Assembly (NCBI GenBank): GCA_965657795.1
Contig: CBFHQJ010000006.1
Location: forward strand, 1 to 64,000
Direction of reading: 5' to 3'
Source: SW10 sp965657795
GTDB taxonomy: Bacteria; Verrucomicrobiota; Verrucomicrobiia; Verrucomicrobiales; Akkermansiaceae
DNA length: 64,000 nt
How positions within the stretch are numbered: position 1 is the stretch's first letter; each line of letters starts with the position of its first letter. This document shows positions 24,648 through 33,633 of the stretch, in pieces. The position numbers and the translations under genes are program-made. The notes beneath the pieces were generated by a model that was not told the origin of the DNA, made no database searches, and was given only the letters and a program-made list of their open reading frames with translations.

Positions 24648-26686
24648 ATGGATGAAGGAGACTCAGAATCTATAGCCTCGCTGCGACAGTTTGTGCAGGG
24701 AGTCGAGCGGGAGCAGGCTTTTGCGAGGGTCGCGGAGCATTTCGGCGGATTGATTTACGCCAGCGCTTACCGGAGCACGGGGAATGCAGCGCTGTCCGAG
24801 GAGATTATGCAGAACGTTCTGACCGCGCTGGCCCGGAAGGCTCCTTCTCTCCTGAAGCATCCTTCCTTGGCAGGATGGGTTTTTCAAACGACGCGATTTG
24901 AAACTGTGAATGCGAAGAGAAAAGAGAAGAGGAGGGCTGAAAAGCATGAGGCTTACCAGGCCGAGGCAGAGATTCTGCTGGGGAGTGATGGCAGTTGGGA
25001 TGAGGCGATGCCGCTGCTCGATAAGTCAATGGCGCGATTGTCGGGCAAGGATCGGGATTTGGTTTTACGTCGTTTTTTGAGAAGAAGAGATTCGCACAGA
25101 TCGCGGCTGAGAAGGGCACAACGGAAGCGGCGGTAAAAATGCGCTTGAAGCGGATCTTGCAGAGGATGTCAGATTGGATGCGGGGGCGTGGAGTCGGATT
25201 GCTGGTTGTGGCGCTGGGGGCGATGCTTTCGAGTGAGATGGCCAAGGGTGCACCGGCTTCGGTCGGCAAGTGCGCGGTTGGAGCGTTGAAACTTGCGGGT
25301 GAATCTCCTATCGGGTTTTCGTCAGTTTTGAGGTCGCCAAAAATGACCACGGCTGGGGTGATTGCGCTGACAATTGGAACAGCGATCCCGGCGACAAAGA
25401 TGTGGAGCGAAATTCGTGACCTGCGCGAGCAGCGGGAGGCTTTGTCAGTTTCGAATACAAATTTGGTGAGTCAGAGAACGGGGGCCAGGACGAGGACGGT
25501 TCGCGATGCGGTGCGGAGTTTGTCTGGTGATAAGATGAAGCAGCTATCGATGGAAGGGTTGGCGATGCAAGTCGTGTTGGCCAATGAAAGAGACGATATT
25601 CTGGCCCAACACAAAATTGGACTCGTCTTGGCGGAGATGGAATTTGAGGAGTCCAAGGATCTCTTGCGGGCGCTTTTTGCTTTGCCGATTGAAGATCAGA
25701 GGAAAGTGAATGCAGAATCTGATTTAAAATTCTACAACGACAAACTCTACCCCAAAGGGTGGCGTGGTCGTGATGAGATCGAGTTTTCAATCGCCCACGA
25801 AGCACCAGCCAAGCTGGTAGGATACAAGTATGGAAACTGGATTGACAGCTCTGCGGGAATGGGGCAGGCCATTGCCTGGTTTGAGGAAAACCGAGAGACC
25901 GGGCTCTTGGATGGGCCAAAGGGAACCCGCTGATACCATGGCTACTTGTTGCACGAATATCTTGGAAGAGCGGTTGATTTTCACCGGCTCAATTCGGCAA
26001 AAGAGATCTTTGAGCTTCATCACTCCTTGCCGGAGGATTGGCAAAATCGGACTTTCGGGTCGATGGTAAATCGACTCGTTAGTGTTGATTTGCCTGGGGC
26101 GATCAAAGAAGCCCAGAAGGAGCCAGAGAGGGATCGCAAACAGATATGGGTTAGGAAAATACTGGAAGCCCTTGATCGCGAGACCCGAAATGGAGAGTTG
26201 GCGGAGTGGGCCCGCAAAAATGACTTTGATGAACAAATGGTGCGGATGTTTGTGCGCGAGGCTTATTCTGATGGGGCCGGAGGTCTGGCTTTCAAAGATC
26301 AGATGGCTTGGTTGGAACTCAATCAGCCTTTGGATGGTTCCTACTATCCATTGCAGTGGCACGATCTCCTGAATATTGACCAAGCGTATCAGTTTAAGCC
26401 CGGGGTGAAAAATTGGATTGAGGAGGCTCCTGCCGGAGCTGCGAAGGATGCGGTTCTTGGTCGCGTTGTGTCGGGGATGACGTTTTCCACAGGTGTTCAA
26501 AAGGGTGACCGTGCCCAGGAGATCCTGGGCTATTTGCAGCAGATTGAGTCGGAGGAATTAAGGCGCAGAGTAGTGAAAATTTTTTTGGATCAGGGGCGCG
26601 TGGATTTCCCGGTTGATCGGCAACGTCTTGAAGGGCTTCTGGAAAAGCATGGAATCAAGGTGAGCGGGAAAGGAGATTCAGAGTGA
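24648..26686 (+). pseudogene. Decayed sigma-70 family (ECF-like) factor with membrane extension
   Basis: From the ATG at 24648 the product has sigma region 2 (GGLIYASAYRSTGNAALSEE, then AGWVFQTTRFETVNAKRKEK) and the start of region 4 (LSGKDRDLVLRR). At a run of six T (25073-25078) the frame is lost. The rest of region 4 (FAQIAAEKGTTEAAVKMRLK) continues in the -1 frame. That frame then encodes two hydrophobic segments, a coiled coil (EIRDLREQREALS) and a long helical domain. An in-frame TGA stands at 25931-25933, after which the same frame runs on (YHGYLLHEYLGRAVDF) to the stop at 26684. The intact ancestor would be a sigma factor with a C-terminal membrane domain, a type common in Verrucomicrobiota. 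One lost T and one nonsense change explain everything. A programmed -1 shift is possible at the T-run but would not cure the TGA. Confidence 0.75.
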
Positions 26687-27888
26687 GAAGTTTGCTTGGT
26701 TTTGCGATCGCTTGTCTCTCACTTTTGTTGGTGATGTGGGGGTGGCGGATGAAGTTGAAAAATGACGTGGCTAAACCAAAGGTAGGGGAGCTCGTCGCGG
26801 TCGAAGGTTCGAGGAGAGATCGAAAACTGGAGAATCAGGAGTCTCGAGAGGTGAGCCTCGATGCTGTCATTCAACGGAGTCCGTGCTCGAATTTCGACGA
26901 TCTTGTAGGGGCGGAATCGCTGGAACGATTGGAAATAGTTCGGATCTTAGAGGGCTTCGACAATGAGGAGCTCAAGTCCCTTGCTTTGGAGGGATTCGAG
27001 AGACGACTTGAGTAGAAAGGCAATTATGATTCAGCAGCCAGAAAGAAGAGAGATCTTTGTAAGGTGGCCTTTATTATTTTAGCGGAGGCAAAACCACTCT
27101 GGGTTCTCAAGGAAATGGAGCCGTATTTTGATGACAAGGACACTTTGCATTTGTTCGCCAAGGACATGTGGGGAGCCTCAATCATTTCACTCTTTAAGCA
27201 GGATCCTAAAGCTGCGGTCGGGTATTTGAAGGCGATCCGGTTCACGGAATACCAGCGAGAGAGAGATCCGTGGGAGATGGCTCGTTGGATGGGATTTAAT
27301 GACCTGGCAAGAACACAGCCAAGGCGGGCGGTTGATTTCATCTTGGAGCATGCGACTTATCGAAGTGACCTTCCTGACTACATGAATGGGAAACTGGCGT
27401 CGAAGGCGGTGGTGGAAGAATGAGAGACAATTTTGAAGGAAATGAGTCCTGGGCGGGTCAGGACCGCTTTTGCTAAATATATTCTCCCGATTGTTGGCAG
27501 GGACTTCGGCTTCAAAGAAGGTTTTCGTGTTTTGGAGAGGGTTCAGCCATTGGATTTGACTAAAGAATACGCTCTTTGGGTTGGGTGTCTCCTGGCAGCG
27601 GAATTTCAGTCACCAGAGGCTGCTGAATTTGTTCTCGAAAGATTAAGTGATCAAGATGAGAGGAGGCGCTATCGCACGATAACACTCTATTCAATTGCCT
27701 GGTCCAGTCTTGATCTGACTGCCGCTGGCAACTGGATTCGTCGACAAGCATAGGGTAAGGAAAAAGACGCGCTCATCGAGGGTGTGATTTCGAATGTTTC
27801 AGAACGCAACCCTGCAGACGTGGTCGGCTGGATTAATTTGATTTCTGATCCAGAAAAAAGAGAGGGACTGCTGAAACGATATCGCTAA
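26683..27888 (+). pseudogene. Decayed membrane-anchored repeat protein, partner of the sigma factor
   Basis: A GTG at 26683 overlaps the preceding stop by four bases (GTGA), which marks an old coupled gene. It starts with a membrane helix, RSLLGFAIACLSLLLVMWGW. One frame then runs 401 codons to TAA at 27886-27888 but is broken by TAG at 27013, TGA at 27421 and TAG at 27751. The pieces on each side join without any frame change and read as one helical-repeat protein (AVGYLKAIRF, RRAVDFILEH, AAEFVLERL, AAGNWIRRQA, ADVVGWINLI). All three stops are one transition from CAG or CGA (and also from TGG). The family is not one I can name; such repeat proteins accompany membrane-linked sigma factors in this phylum. 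Confidence 0.75.
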
Positions 27889-27890
27889 GT

Positions 27891-28640
27891 TCACTTCTTT
27901 TTCTCCGGAGGAGGAAGCGATTTTGGGGGAGCCGGCGTAATGCGAAGGATGACTTTGGTGCCAACTTTGGGGAGATGGGTCGGTTTGGCTTCCCACTGGA
28001 GAGCATGGTTTTCGTGCCCGTAGATTTGCGGGAGGCAGAGGAGTTCGTCACCAAAGGTGGAGAGGCTGATGACGCTGCCGCTTTTGTCAGCGAGGTAGGT
28101 CTTGGGTTCATCTTCTTTGCCGATGAGATGAGAACCAGCGAAGAGGAAGGTTTTGAGGCGCTTTTTGGCTTCGGCACTGTCGGGGTTGCCCTCGAGATCG
28201 AGTCGGTTGACGAAATCGGAGATCGGTCGCTCGGTGGGTTTTCCTTCTTTATCGGGAACCACCAGAGAGACCGCAAGAGGGCTGCCTTTTGGGGCGAGGT
28301 CGATCCAGCGTTCTTCTTCACCTTCGCCAACGATTTTACGAATGGCAGGGTGGCCCGCCTTGGCGCCAAGGAGAAGAAGGGCGGTGTGAATGTGGCTCGG
28401 CTTCGCCTGAACGGTGATGACGGCCTCGTGTTCCTTCGTGTTCTCGGTGCACGCAAAGAACTCGAGGGATCCTTCCGTGAGAGCGACAGTAGAAGCGACA
28501 TCGACAGCTCTGGCCTCGAGATTGATGGTGACTCCGGGAAGTTTAAGATTTTTCAAGGTGTCATTGTCGATCTCCGGGCCCTCGCCAACGAGGCGACCGG
28601 TGAAGGCGAGGACAACAAGGCCGCGAAGTAAGAAGTTCAT
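27891..28640 (-). CDS. Exported YdjY-domain-like protein
   Basis: This 249-residue protein has a signal peptide (FLLRGLVVLAFTGRLVG). A domain typical of YdjY-like proteins follows: GSLEFFACTENTKEHEAVITV, then ARPSHIHTALLLLGA-type sequence (here AKPSHIHTALLLLGAKAGHP), and a late EDEPKTYLADKSGSVISLS. The C-terminus is a lysine/proline tail. The function of the family is unknown. Its ATG touches the stop of the DUF6288-like gene, with no gap, so the two are made together. It converges on the pseudogene at 27888 with two bases between them. Confidence 0.7.
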   Translation of the reverse strand: MNFLLRGLVVLAFTGRLVGEGPEIDNDTLKNLKLPGVTINLEARAVDVASTVALTEGSLEFFACTENTKEHEAVITVQAKPSHIHTALLLLGAKAGHPAIRKIVGEGEEERWIDLAPKGSPLAVSLVVPDKEGKPTERPISDFVNRLDLEGNPDSAEAKKRLKTFLFAGSHLIGKEDEPKTYLADKSGSVISLSTFGDELLCLPQIYGHENHALQWEAKPTHLPKVGTKVILRITPAPPKSLPPPEKKK

Positions 28641-31019
28641 CTATTTGATACTGCGTAGTTGAGGAGAATCCTTCGAGGCTTCAATTTTTGTGATTATCTG
28701 CCCGAGGGCATTGATGTGTTTTTGGAGATTCCTTCTTTCGCGATGAGCCAAGAGGTCTTTCTCAAGTTGCCGAAGTTTTGGCAGCATCGGCTTGGCGGCA
28801 CCGCCATAACTGGCGAGAGCCTTAAGACATCGTGGAATACGCGCGGCCTTACCCCACTTTTGAATCTCCATCACTTCGAAGCAGAGAGGCATGCCTTCTT
28901 TGATGCGATGTTTTGCGAGGATATCGAGGCCGGCGAGGCGGATCCCGCTCGCGAACATGACGCCGCTGGGTGAGGGGACTTTGACCGCTTGTTCAATCGC
29001 AGGCAGCAGGGGCTTGATTTCATCGTATGAAAGTTTGCTGTAAATGCGTCCCACATCGCTGCGTGCACGGCCATCTTCATTCAGGAGAGTCGCTGCGATG
29101 GCTTTGCGGAGAAGGTCTTTTTTAATGCCATCAAGCGAGTTGCGCAGCATCTTGCCAAAGACCGCGAAGCTCAAATAGCGTTGCTCCATACCACGTGGGT
29201 CATCTCCGGAGGGTGGCTTGGCCAACATGGTCAGGAGCTTGGGGAGAGCTGACATCGCGGGTTTGCCGATTTTTGCGAGGGCTTCGGCGGATTCGATTCG
29301 GAGCCAGAGGTCTTGGTGATCGAGATTCTTGGTGAGAGCGGCGACAGCGTCGGGGCTTGCTTTTTTGATGTGGGCGAGAGCCTGGCAGGCGCCGTAGCGG
29401 GTTTCGAGATCGTCTGAGTTGAGCATCCGGATGAGCTCTTGATTCGGATTGACGCCTCTCCGCCCCAAGGCCATGGCGGCTCTTTCCCGGACGATGGGGG
29501 ACCAGCGGCTGAGAAGCTTGAGGAGGTCTTTTTCGCTGATCTTGTCGTAGGTTTCATTGCGATGCTTGTTGGACCAACCCCGGCCATCGGCGACGACATC
29601 AGCAGCGGATTGGGCGTCGAGTTGGGGGATTGAAGGTTCTGCTTTCCCGGTGATGTAGAGTTTTTTGAGAGGGTGGGCGTATGCGAGGAGATAGGCTCCG
29701 GTGCAGTCCCAGTTGGCGTATTTGTCATGCCGGGCATCGGGTGGTCCCTGATGGGCGAAGGTCCCGTCATGGGTGCGGGCGAGGTCAAAATACCAGGCTC
29801 CGAATTCTTTCATCCAGGCTCCGGTGGCCTCGGGCCCGGAAAGGGCTACGCCGGGAAGGGACCAGAGGATGTTGAAGAAGTTTCCGGTGTGGCCGGTGTC
29901 TCTTTCCGAACCATGTGAGGCGAGGCTCATGCGGGAGAAAAATTCGGCTCCCTTGGGTTCGTCGTTGAGATGGAAGAGGACCGCGGCCATGCCGCACTTG
30001 CCGTTGTCTTCGTGGGTTTGATACCAGGGCTGGTGATCACCGTAGGGGATCGCGCCTTTGCCGATGTAAAATCGGAGGAGTTTCGTACTTCGCTCAATGG
30101 CGATCTTGACCTTTTGGTCGGTGATGCCTGCTTTTTGCGCGAGGACGAGCGAATTGGTGAGAGTCAGACCGGGGGCATTCATCATGCCGTATCCAACGAG
30201 GCGTCCGTCTTCGCCTGCGAATTTGTGTCCCCAGGATCCAACGATGCTCTGTCCCTCGGACGCTTCGAGAGCAAGGCGCTGAAGGCCGGGAAGAAAGGTG
30301 TTATCACCAGTTGCCATGGTATATTCGGCCAGCAGAGTGATGGCGTAGCCATAATACCAGGTCGCCATGGAATCGGTTTTGTAATTCGAGGCCCATTCCG
30401 CTTCTTGCTTTACGAGGGGGAGGTAGGCCTCGTTGCCGCTGGCGAGGAGAGCTAGACTATTGAGGGAGCGAATGATGGGATTTTGTCTGCGGCTTCCGGG
30501 CTGTGACATTCGTGAGGCCAGTTGTGCGCAGCCGGCTTCGAGAATTCGTGTGGACTTCGGACAATCGTAGGGTGCGGTCGCGCTGTAATTGCCCAGGGCT
30601 GGAAGCTTGATCGTGACGGTGTTGCTTTTCCCATCGCGCCAGCGGAGGAGTTTGAGATCGCCGGATTGACCTTCCGTCAAAGTGAGGGCTTTGCCGAACT
30701 CAGTCCGGGGGTCGTATGAAAATTTGCGGCCTCCGACTCCGAGGATGACGTCGCCGACTTTGAGGAGGCCATCGGCCGGAGAATTTGGAGCGATCTTGGT
30801 GATGGCAATTTGTCGGGCGGTGGAAGTTTCCATTTTGTCGCTGAACATCCATCCCCTTGCTCCGGTGGCACCGAGATTCCAGTCATGCCTGGCACCTTCT
30901 GGAATTGAATCACCTTTTGTGAAGTCGGGGAGGCTCATCTTGACCTTCGGACCGGCTCCGGAAACCAGTTGGGAAAAAAGAACGAGGAATGCGGAGAACC
31001 GTGAAAAATGGGTCATCAT
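28641..31019 (-). CDS. Exported PDZ/alpha-toroid/HEAT-repeat protein (DUF6288-like)
   Basis: This 792-residue protein has a signal peptide. A PDZ-like domain follows (about 45-135), with TKIAPNSPADGLLKVGDVIL. Next is a long helical region resembling terpene-cyclase-type alpha/alpha toroids (GSWGHKFAGEDGRLVGYGMMNAPGL). HEAT-like repeats close it (about 500-650: RERAAMALGRRG, RYGACQALAHIKKASPDAV, RIESAEALAKIGKPAMSALP). Proteins of this plan in Verrucomicrobiota carry the label DUF6288, to the best of my recognition. No catalytic residues can be named. It is followed with no gap by the YdjY-like gene. The ATGATG start is 121 bases from the divergent GntR-type regulator, a candidate controller. 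Confidence 0.65.
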   Translation of the reverse strand: MMTHFSRFSAFLVLFSQLVSGAGPKVKMSLPDFTKGDSIPEGARHDWNLGATGARGWMFSDKMETSTARQIAITKIAPNSPADGLLKVGDVILGVGGRKFSYDPRTEFGKALTLTEGQSGDLKLLRWRDGKSNTVTIKLPALGNYSATAPYDCPKSTRILEAGCAQLASRMSQPGSRRQNPIIRSLNSLALLASGNEAYLPLVKQEAEWASNYKTDSMATWYYGYAITLLAEYTMATGDNTFLPGLQRLALEASEGQSIVGSWGHKFAGEDGRLVGYGMMNAPGLTLTNSLVLAQKAGITDQKVKIAIERSTKLLRFYIGKGAIPYGDHQPWYQTHEDNGKCGMAAVLFHLNDEPKGAEFFSRMSLASHGSERDTGHTGNFFNILWSLPGVALSGPEATGAWMKEFGAWYFDLARTHDGTFAHQGPPDARHDKYANWDCTGAYLLAYAHPLKKLYITGKAEPSIPQLDAQSAADVVADGRGWSNKHRNETYDKISEKDLLKLLSRWSPIVRERAAMALGRRGVNPNQELIRMLNSDDLETRYGACQALAHIKKASPDAVAALTKNLDHQDLWLRIESAEALAKIGKPAMSALPKLLTMLAKPPSGDDPRGMEQRYLSFAVFGKMLRNSLDGIKKDLLRKAIAATLLNEDGRARSDVGRIYSKLSYDEIKPLLPAIEQAVKVPSPSGVMFASGIRLAGLDILAKHRIKEGMPLCFEVMEIQKWGKAARIPRCLKALASYGGAAKPMLPKLRQLEKDLLAHRERRNLQKHINALGQIITKIEASKDSPQLRSIK

Positions 31020-31140
31020 GACAGGTGAGATTACGAAAGGAATTAGCTGTCCTTTCCTAAGATCGAGGAGATCGCTTCCGTTTGGCAGGGTCGATTTGAT
31101 TACGGACTGGACGCCTGCCCTGCCGTGGGTAGGTTGTGGC

Positions 31141-32208
31141 GTGCCTCCCCTTAGAATCCTCTCTCCATCAGAGCAAGTCGCCGAGTATCTTAAAGGCGAG
31201 CTTTTGCGCGGGCGGTGGACGACCTCAATTCCCGGGGTGCCAAGTCTGGCGGCGGAAATGGGGGTGAACCGGAAAACAGTCGATGCTGCGCTGAGGCAGT
31301 TGGATTCCGAGGGGATTTTGATCCCTCAGGGAGCCGGCCGGAAGCGCTTGATTGGTGTGCTGCCTGAGGATCGGAGCCCCGCACCTTTGAAGCTCGGAAT
31401 TCTTCTTTATGAAGCGACCGACAAGCGGATCGATTACATTGTCGAAATCCAGCACATGTTAATGGAGGCCGGGCACGCTCCTTTCTTCGCGCAGAAGTCA
31501 CTGGTCGATCTTTCCATGGATGTGAGCCGGGTGGCTCAAATGGTGGCGGCCACTGAAGCAGATGCGTGGGTGGTGGTGGCAGGTTCGAAGTCTATTTTAG
31601 ATTGGTTTGCGAGTCAGGAGGTTCCAACTTTCACTCTTTTTGGAGGGGCACGAGATCCCCGTTTTGCAGGCGCGGGGCCGAATAAGTCGCCGGCTTATCG
31701 GGAGTGCGTGAAGTCTCTCATCGGACTCGGGCATCGTCGCATCGTTTTACTTGCGAGAACGCAAAGGCGCAGACCGGTTCCGGGTGATTCTGAGCAGACT
31801 TTTTTAGATGCTTTGGAAGAAGAGGGGATTGCGGTCGGGGAATATCACCTGCCTGATTGGAGCGATCGAAAGGAGAGTCTCTTTTCTTGTCTCGATTCTC
31901 TTTTCAAGGTCACCCCCCCGACGGCTCTGATTATTCAAGAAGCTCCGGTTTTTGCGGCAGCACAGCAGTTCCTGGCGACTCGTGGCTTGAAAGTGCCCGA
32001 AGATGTTTCGCTAATTTGTTCAGATCCGGACCCCACCTTTGCTTGGTGTGAGCCTTCCATCGCTCATATCAGTTGGCGATCACGGCCCATCGTGAGGCGA
32101 ATTATCCGCTGGGCGGACAAGGTGAGCCGGGGTAAGGAGGATTTGGTGAAGAGTCATGCCAAGGCCGAATTTATCGGGGGCGGCTCAGTGGGCGTGGCAA
32201 AGAATTAG
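31141..32208 (+). CDS. GntR-type HTH regulator with LacI-like sugar-binding domain
   Basis: A GTG at 31141 gives 355 residues. Earlier ATG codons in the same frame would overlap the divergent gene. A winged helix-turn-helix of the GntR type opens it (about 5-75: SEQVAEYLKGELLRGRW, AAEMGVNRKTVDAALRQLDSEGIL). A periplasmic-binding-protein-like domain as in LacI/XylR regulators follows (LKLGILLYEATDKR, GHRRIVLLARTQRR, VPEDVSLICSDPDPTFAWC, a short form of the family end). Such regulators bind a sugar or its derivative and control nearby catabolic genes. It is divergent from the DUF6288-like operon with a 121-base gap, where operators are likely, though I could not name one. Confidence 0.85.
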   Translation: MPPLRILSPSEQVAEYLKGELLRGRWTTSIPGVPSLAAEMGVNRKTVDAALRQLDSEGILIPQGAGRKRLIGVLPEDRSPAPLKLGILLYEATDKRIDYIVEIQHMLMEAGHAPFFAQKSLVDLSMDVSRVAQMVAATEADAWVVVAGSKSILDWFASQEVPTFTLFGGARDPRFAGAGPNKSPAYRECVKSLIGLGHRRIVLLARTQRRRPVPGDSEQTFLDALEEEGIAVGEYHLPDWSDRKESLFSCLDSLFKVTPPTALIIQEAPVFAAAQQFLATRGLKVPEDVSLICSDPDPTFAWCEPSIAHISWRSRPIVRRIIRWADKVSRGKEDLVKSHAKAEFIGGGSVGVAKN

Positions 32209-32213
32209 ATGCC

Positions 32214-32894
32214 TTACCGCTTTAAAAAGTCATTGATGACAGCGCGAAACTTCGAGGGTTGATCCCACGGTGCCCGATGCCCGGAGTTCGCGATCACGAG
32301 GTGTTCGCTATTTGGCAGCAATTCACAGGCTTCCTTCGCCAAGGTTGTGAATTTTGGATCGTGCTCTCCCGTAATCCAGAGAACAGGACAGGTGATTTTG
32401 GGTAGTTCGGGGCGAAGGTCTTTTTGATTTCCAAGGGACCAGTTTTCAAAGCTCTGAGAGACGTTTTTCTGATCTGAAATATCGGCTTGGTGTAATCCTT
32501 CGGGAAGAGAGTCCAGAATACTTTGTTGATTCCACTCCTGAAGGAAGGACTCCCAGTCGCGAGCTGAAAGTGCGGCCCATTCCAAGTCCTTTATCCGTCG
32601 TTCTTCCTTTTCTTCCGTCAGGCCCGGGTGGGCGCTGACAATGATGGCGGCCTTCCATTTTTGAGGATCGGTGATGAGGGCGTGGAGCGCCAGTCGCCCA
32701 CCCATTGAATACCCGAGCAGAATATCGCCGGAGCTGGCCGTCTGGCAGATTGATTGCCCGGCTTCAGCAAGAGTGGGAGTGGCCTGATCGAAGAATCGCC
32801 AGAGGTCAACGGGGGTCATCGAGTGGCCCAGGTCTTCGCGAAAATTTTCCCAGGCTTTGAAGCTTCCAACCGCTCCATGGAGGCAATGAATCAT
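32214..32894 (-). CDS. Alpha/beta-fold hydrolase
   Basis: The ATG at 32894 overlaps the stop of the HAD gene (ATGA), giving 226 residues. Longer readings from 32984 would overlap that gene by about 90 bases. The fold is shown by the oxyanion region HCLHGAVGS at the start, the nucleophile elbow GYSMGG with Ser63, the aspartate in ITGEHDPKF and the histidine in IANSGHRAPWDQP. It resembles MenH-like and other small hydrolases. With no menaquinone gene near, I do not assign a substrate. It is the second gene of a coupled pair. Confidence 0.8.
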   Translation of the reverse strand: MIHCLHGAVGSFKAWENFREDLGHSMTPVDLWRFFDQATPTLAEAGQSICQTASSGDILLGYSMGGRLALHALITDPQKWKAAIIVSAHPGLTEEKEERRIKDLEWAALSARDWESFLQEWNQQSILDSLPEGLHQADISDQKNVSQSFENWSLGNQKDLRPELPKITCPVLWITGEHDPKFTTLAKEACELLPNSEHLVIANSGHRAPWDQPSKFRAVINDFLKR

Positions 32895-33604
32895 GGTTTC
32901 CAGAACCCAAAGAGTTGACGGGCACATCCGATACCGAAGGCCCATCGGTTTTTCCAGGGCTTTTCCGGCTCGAGGAGACGCCATTCATTCTCCTCTCCGA
33001 TTTTGCGCATACCGGGAAGGGGATTAACGAGAGTCTTTTCGCGACAAAGATCGAGAAGGGGGAGATCGGCCCTGGAATCGGTGAAACCCGCCAGTCCGGA
33101 GATGATACCGAGCTCTTTGAGCCGACGAACCTTTTCTTCTCCCTTGTGATTTTCTCCAATCAATTCCGGAAATAACGGTGTGCGGTCCGTCCAATTGAAT
33201 AGGGTGCCGTAGCTTTGGTCAAATCCCAGTTCCCTGCCAATTCCTGTGACCCAGAGTTCGGGGCTGGCGGACGACAAGATCAGAGGATGACCCTTTTGCT
33301 TGTAGTAGGCTATTTCTTCCAAAATTTCCGGATAAGGAAGCTTTGGAAGCCATTCATCGAGAAAGCCTTCCACATGCTCCTGTAGCCTGGAACGGGACAT
33401 GCCCCAGAGGTAAGAGTGGAAAACGCGTTTCATTCCACCGGCTCCGAGGACTTTGTTGAGGGGAAGGAAGAGAATGAAGATAAGAGTCAGGAGACGTCGT
33501 GCCGGTTCCTTCCTGAGGACATAGCACCTGAAGACGAGTTGGGTGTCCCATGGGATGATGGTTTGGTCCAAGTCGAAGAGGATGGGGGCGGAGCGATCTT
33601 CCAC
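32891..33604 (-). CDS. HAD-IB-type phosphatase, probably membrane-associated
   Basis: This 237-residue protein has the HAD nucleophile motif FDLDQT (Asp11, Asp13). Motif II is in ILSSASPELWV, with the late GFTDSRADLPLLDLC providing the acidic motif IV. A hydrophobic stretch, LLTLIFILFLPLNKVLGAGG, lies at about 38-57, where HAD-IB enzymes of the SerB/PGP type carry their cap or a membrane hairpin. The order of motifs and the length fit the HAD-IB group, whose members dephosphorylate small molecules or lipids. Its stop overlaps the start of the hydrolase gene by four bases. The substrate is unknown. Confidence 0.8.
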   Translation of the reverse strand: MEDRSAPILFDLDQTIIPWDTQLVFRCYVLRKEPARRLLTLIFILFLPLNKVLGAGGMKRVFHSYLWGMSRSRLQEHVEGFLDEWLPKLPYPEILEEIAYYKQKGHPLILSSASPELWVTGIGRELGFDQSYGTLFNWTDRTPLFPELIGENHKGEEKVRRLKELGIISGLAGFTDSRADLPLLDLCREKTLVNPLPGMRKIGEENEWRLLEPEKPWKNRWAFGIGCARQLFGFWKP

Positions 33605-33633
33605 AGCGCGGAACTTAGGCGTTTGTAGATAAA

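Noticed and set aside
24648..27888. Stop-codon recoding (selenocysteine or pyrrolysine)
   Set aside because: Both TGA and TAG occur, there is a frameshift as well, and the family has no reason for such residues; decay is simpler.
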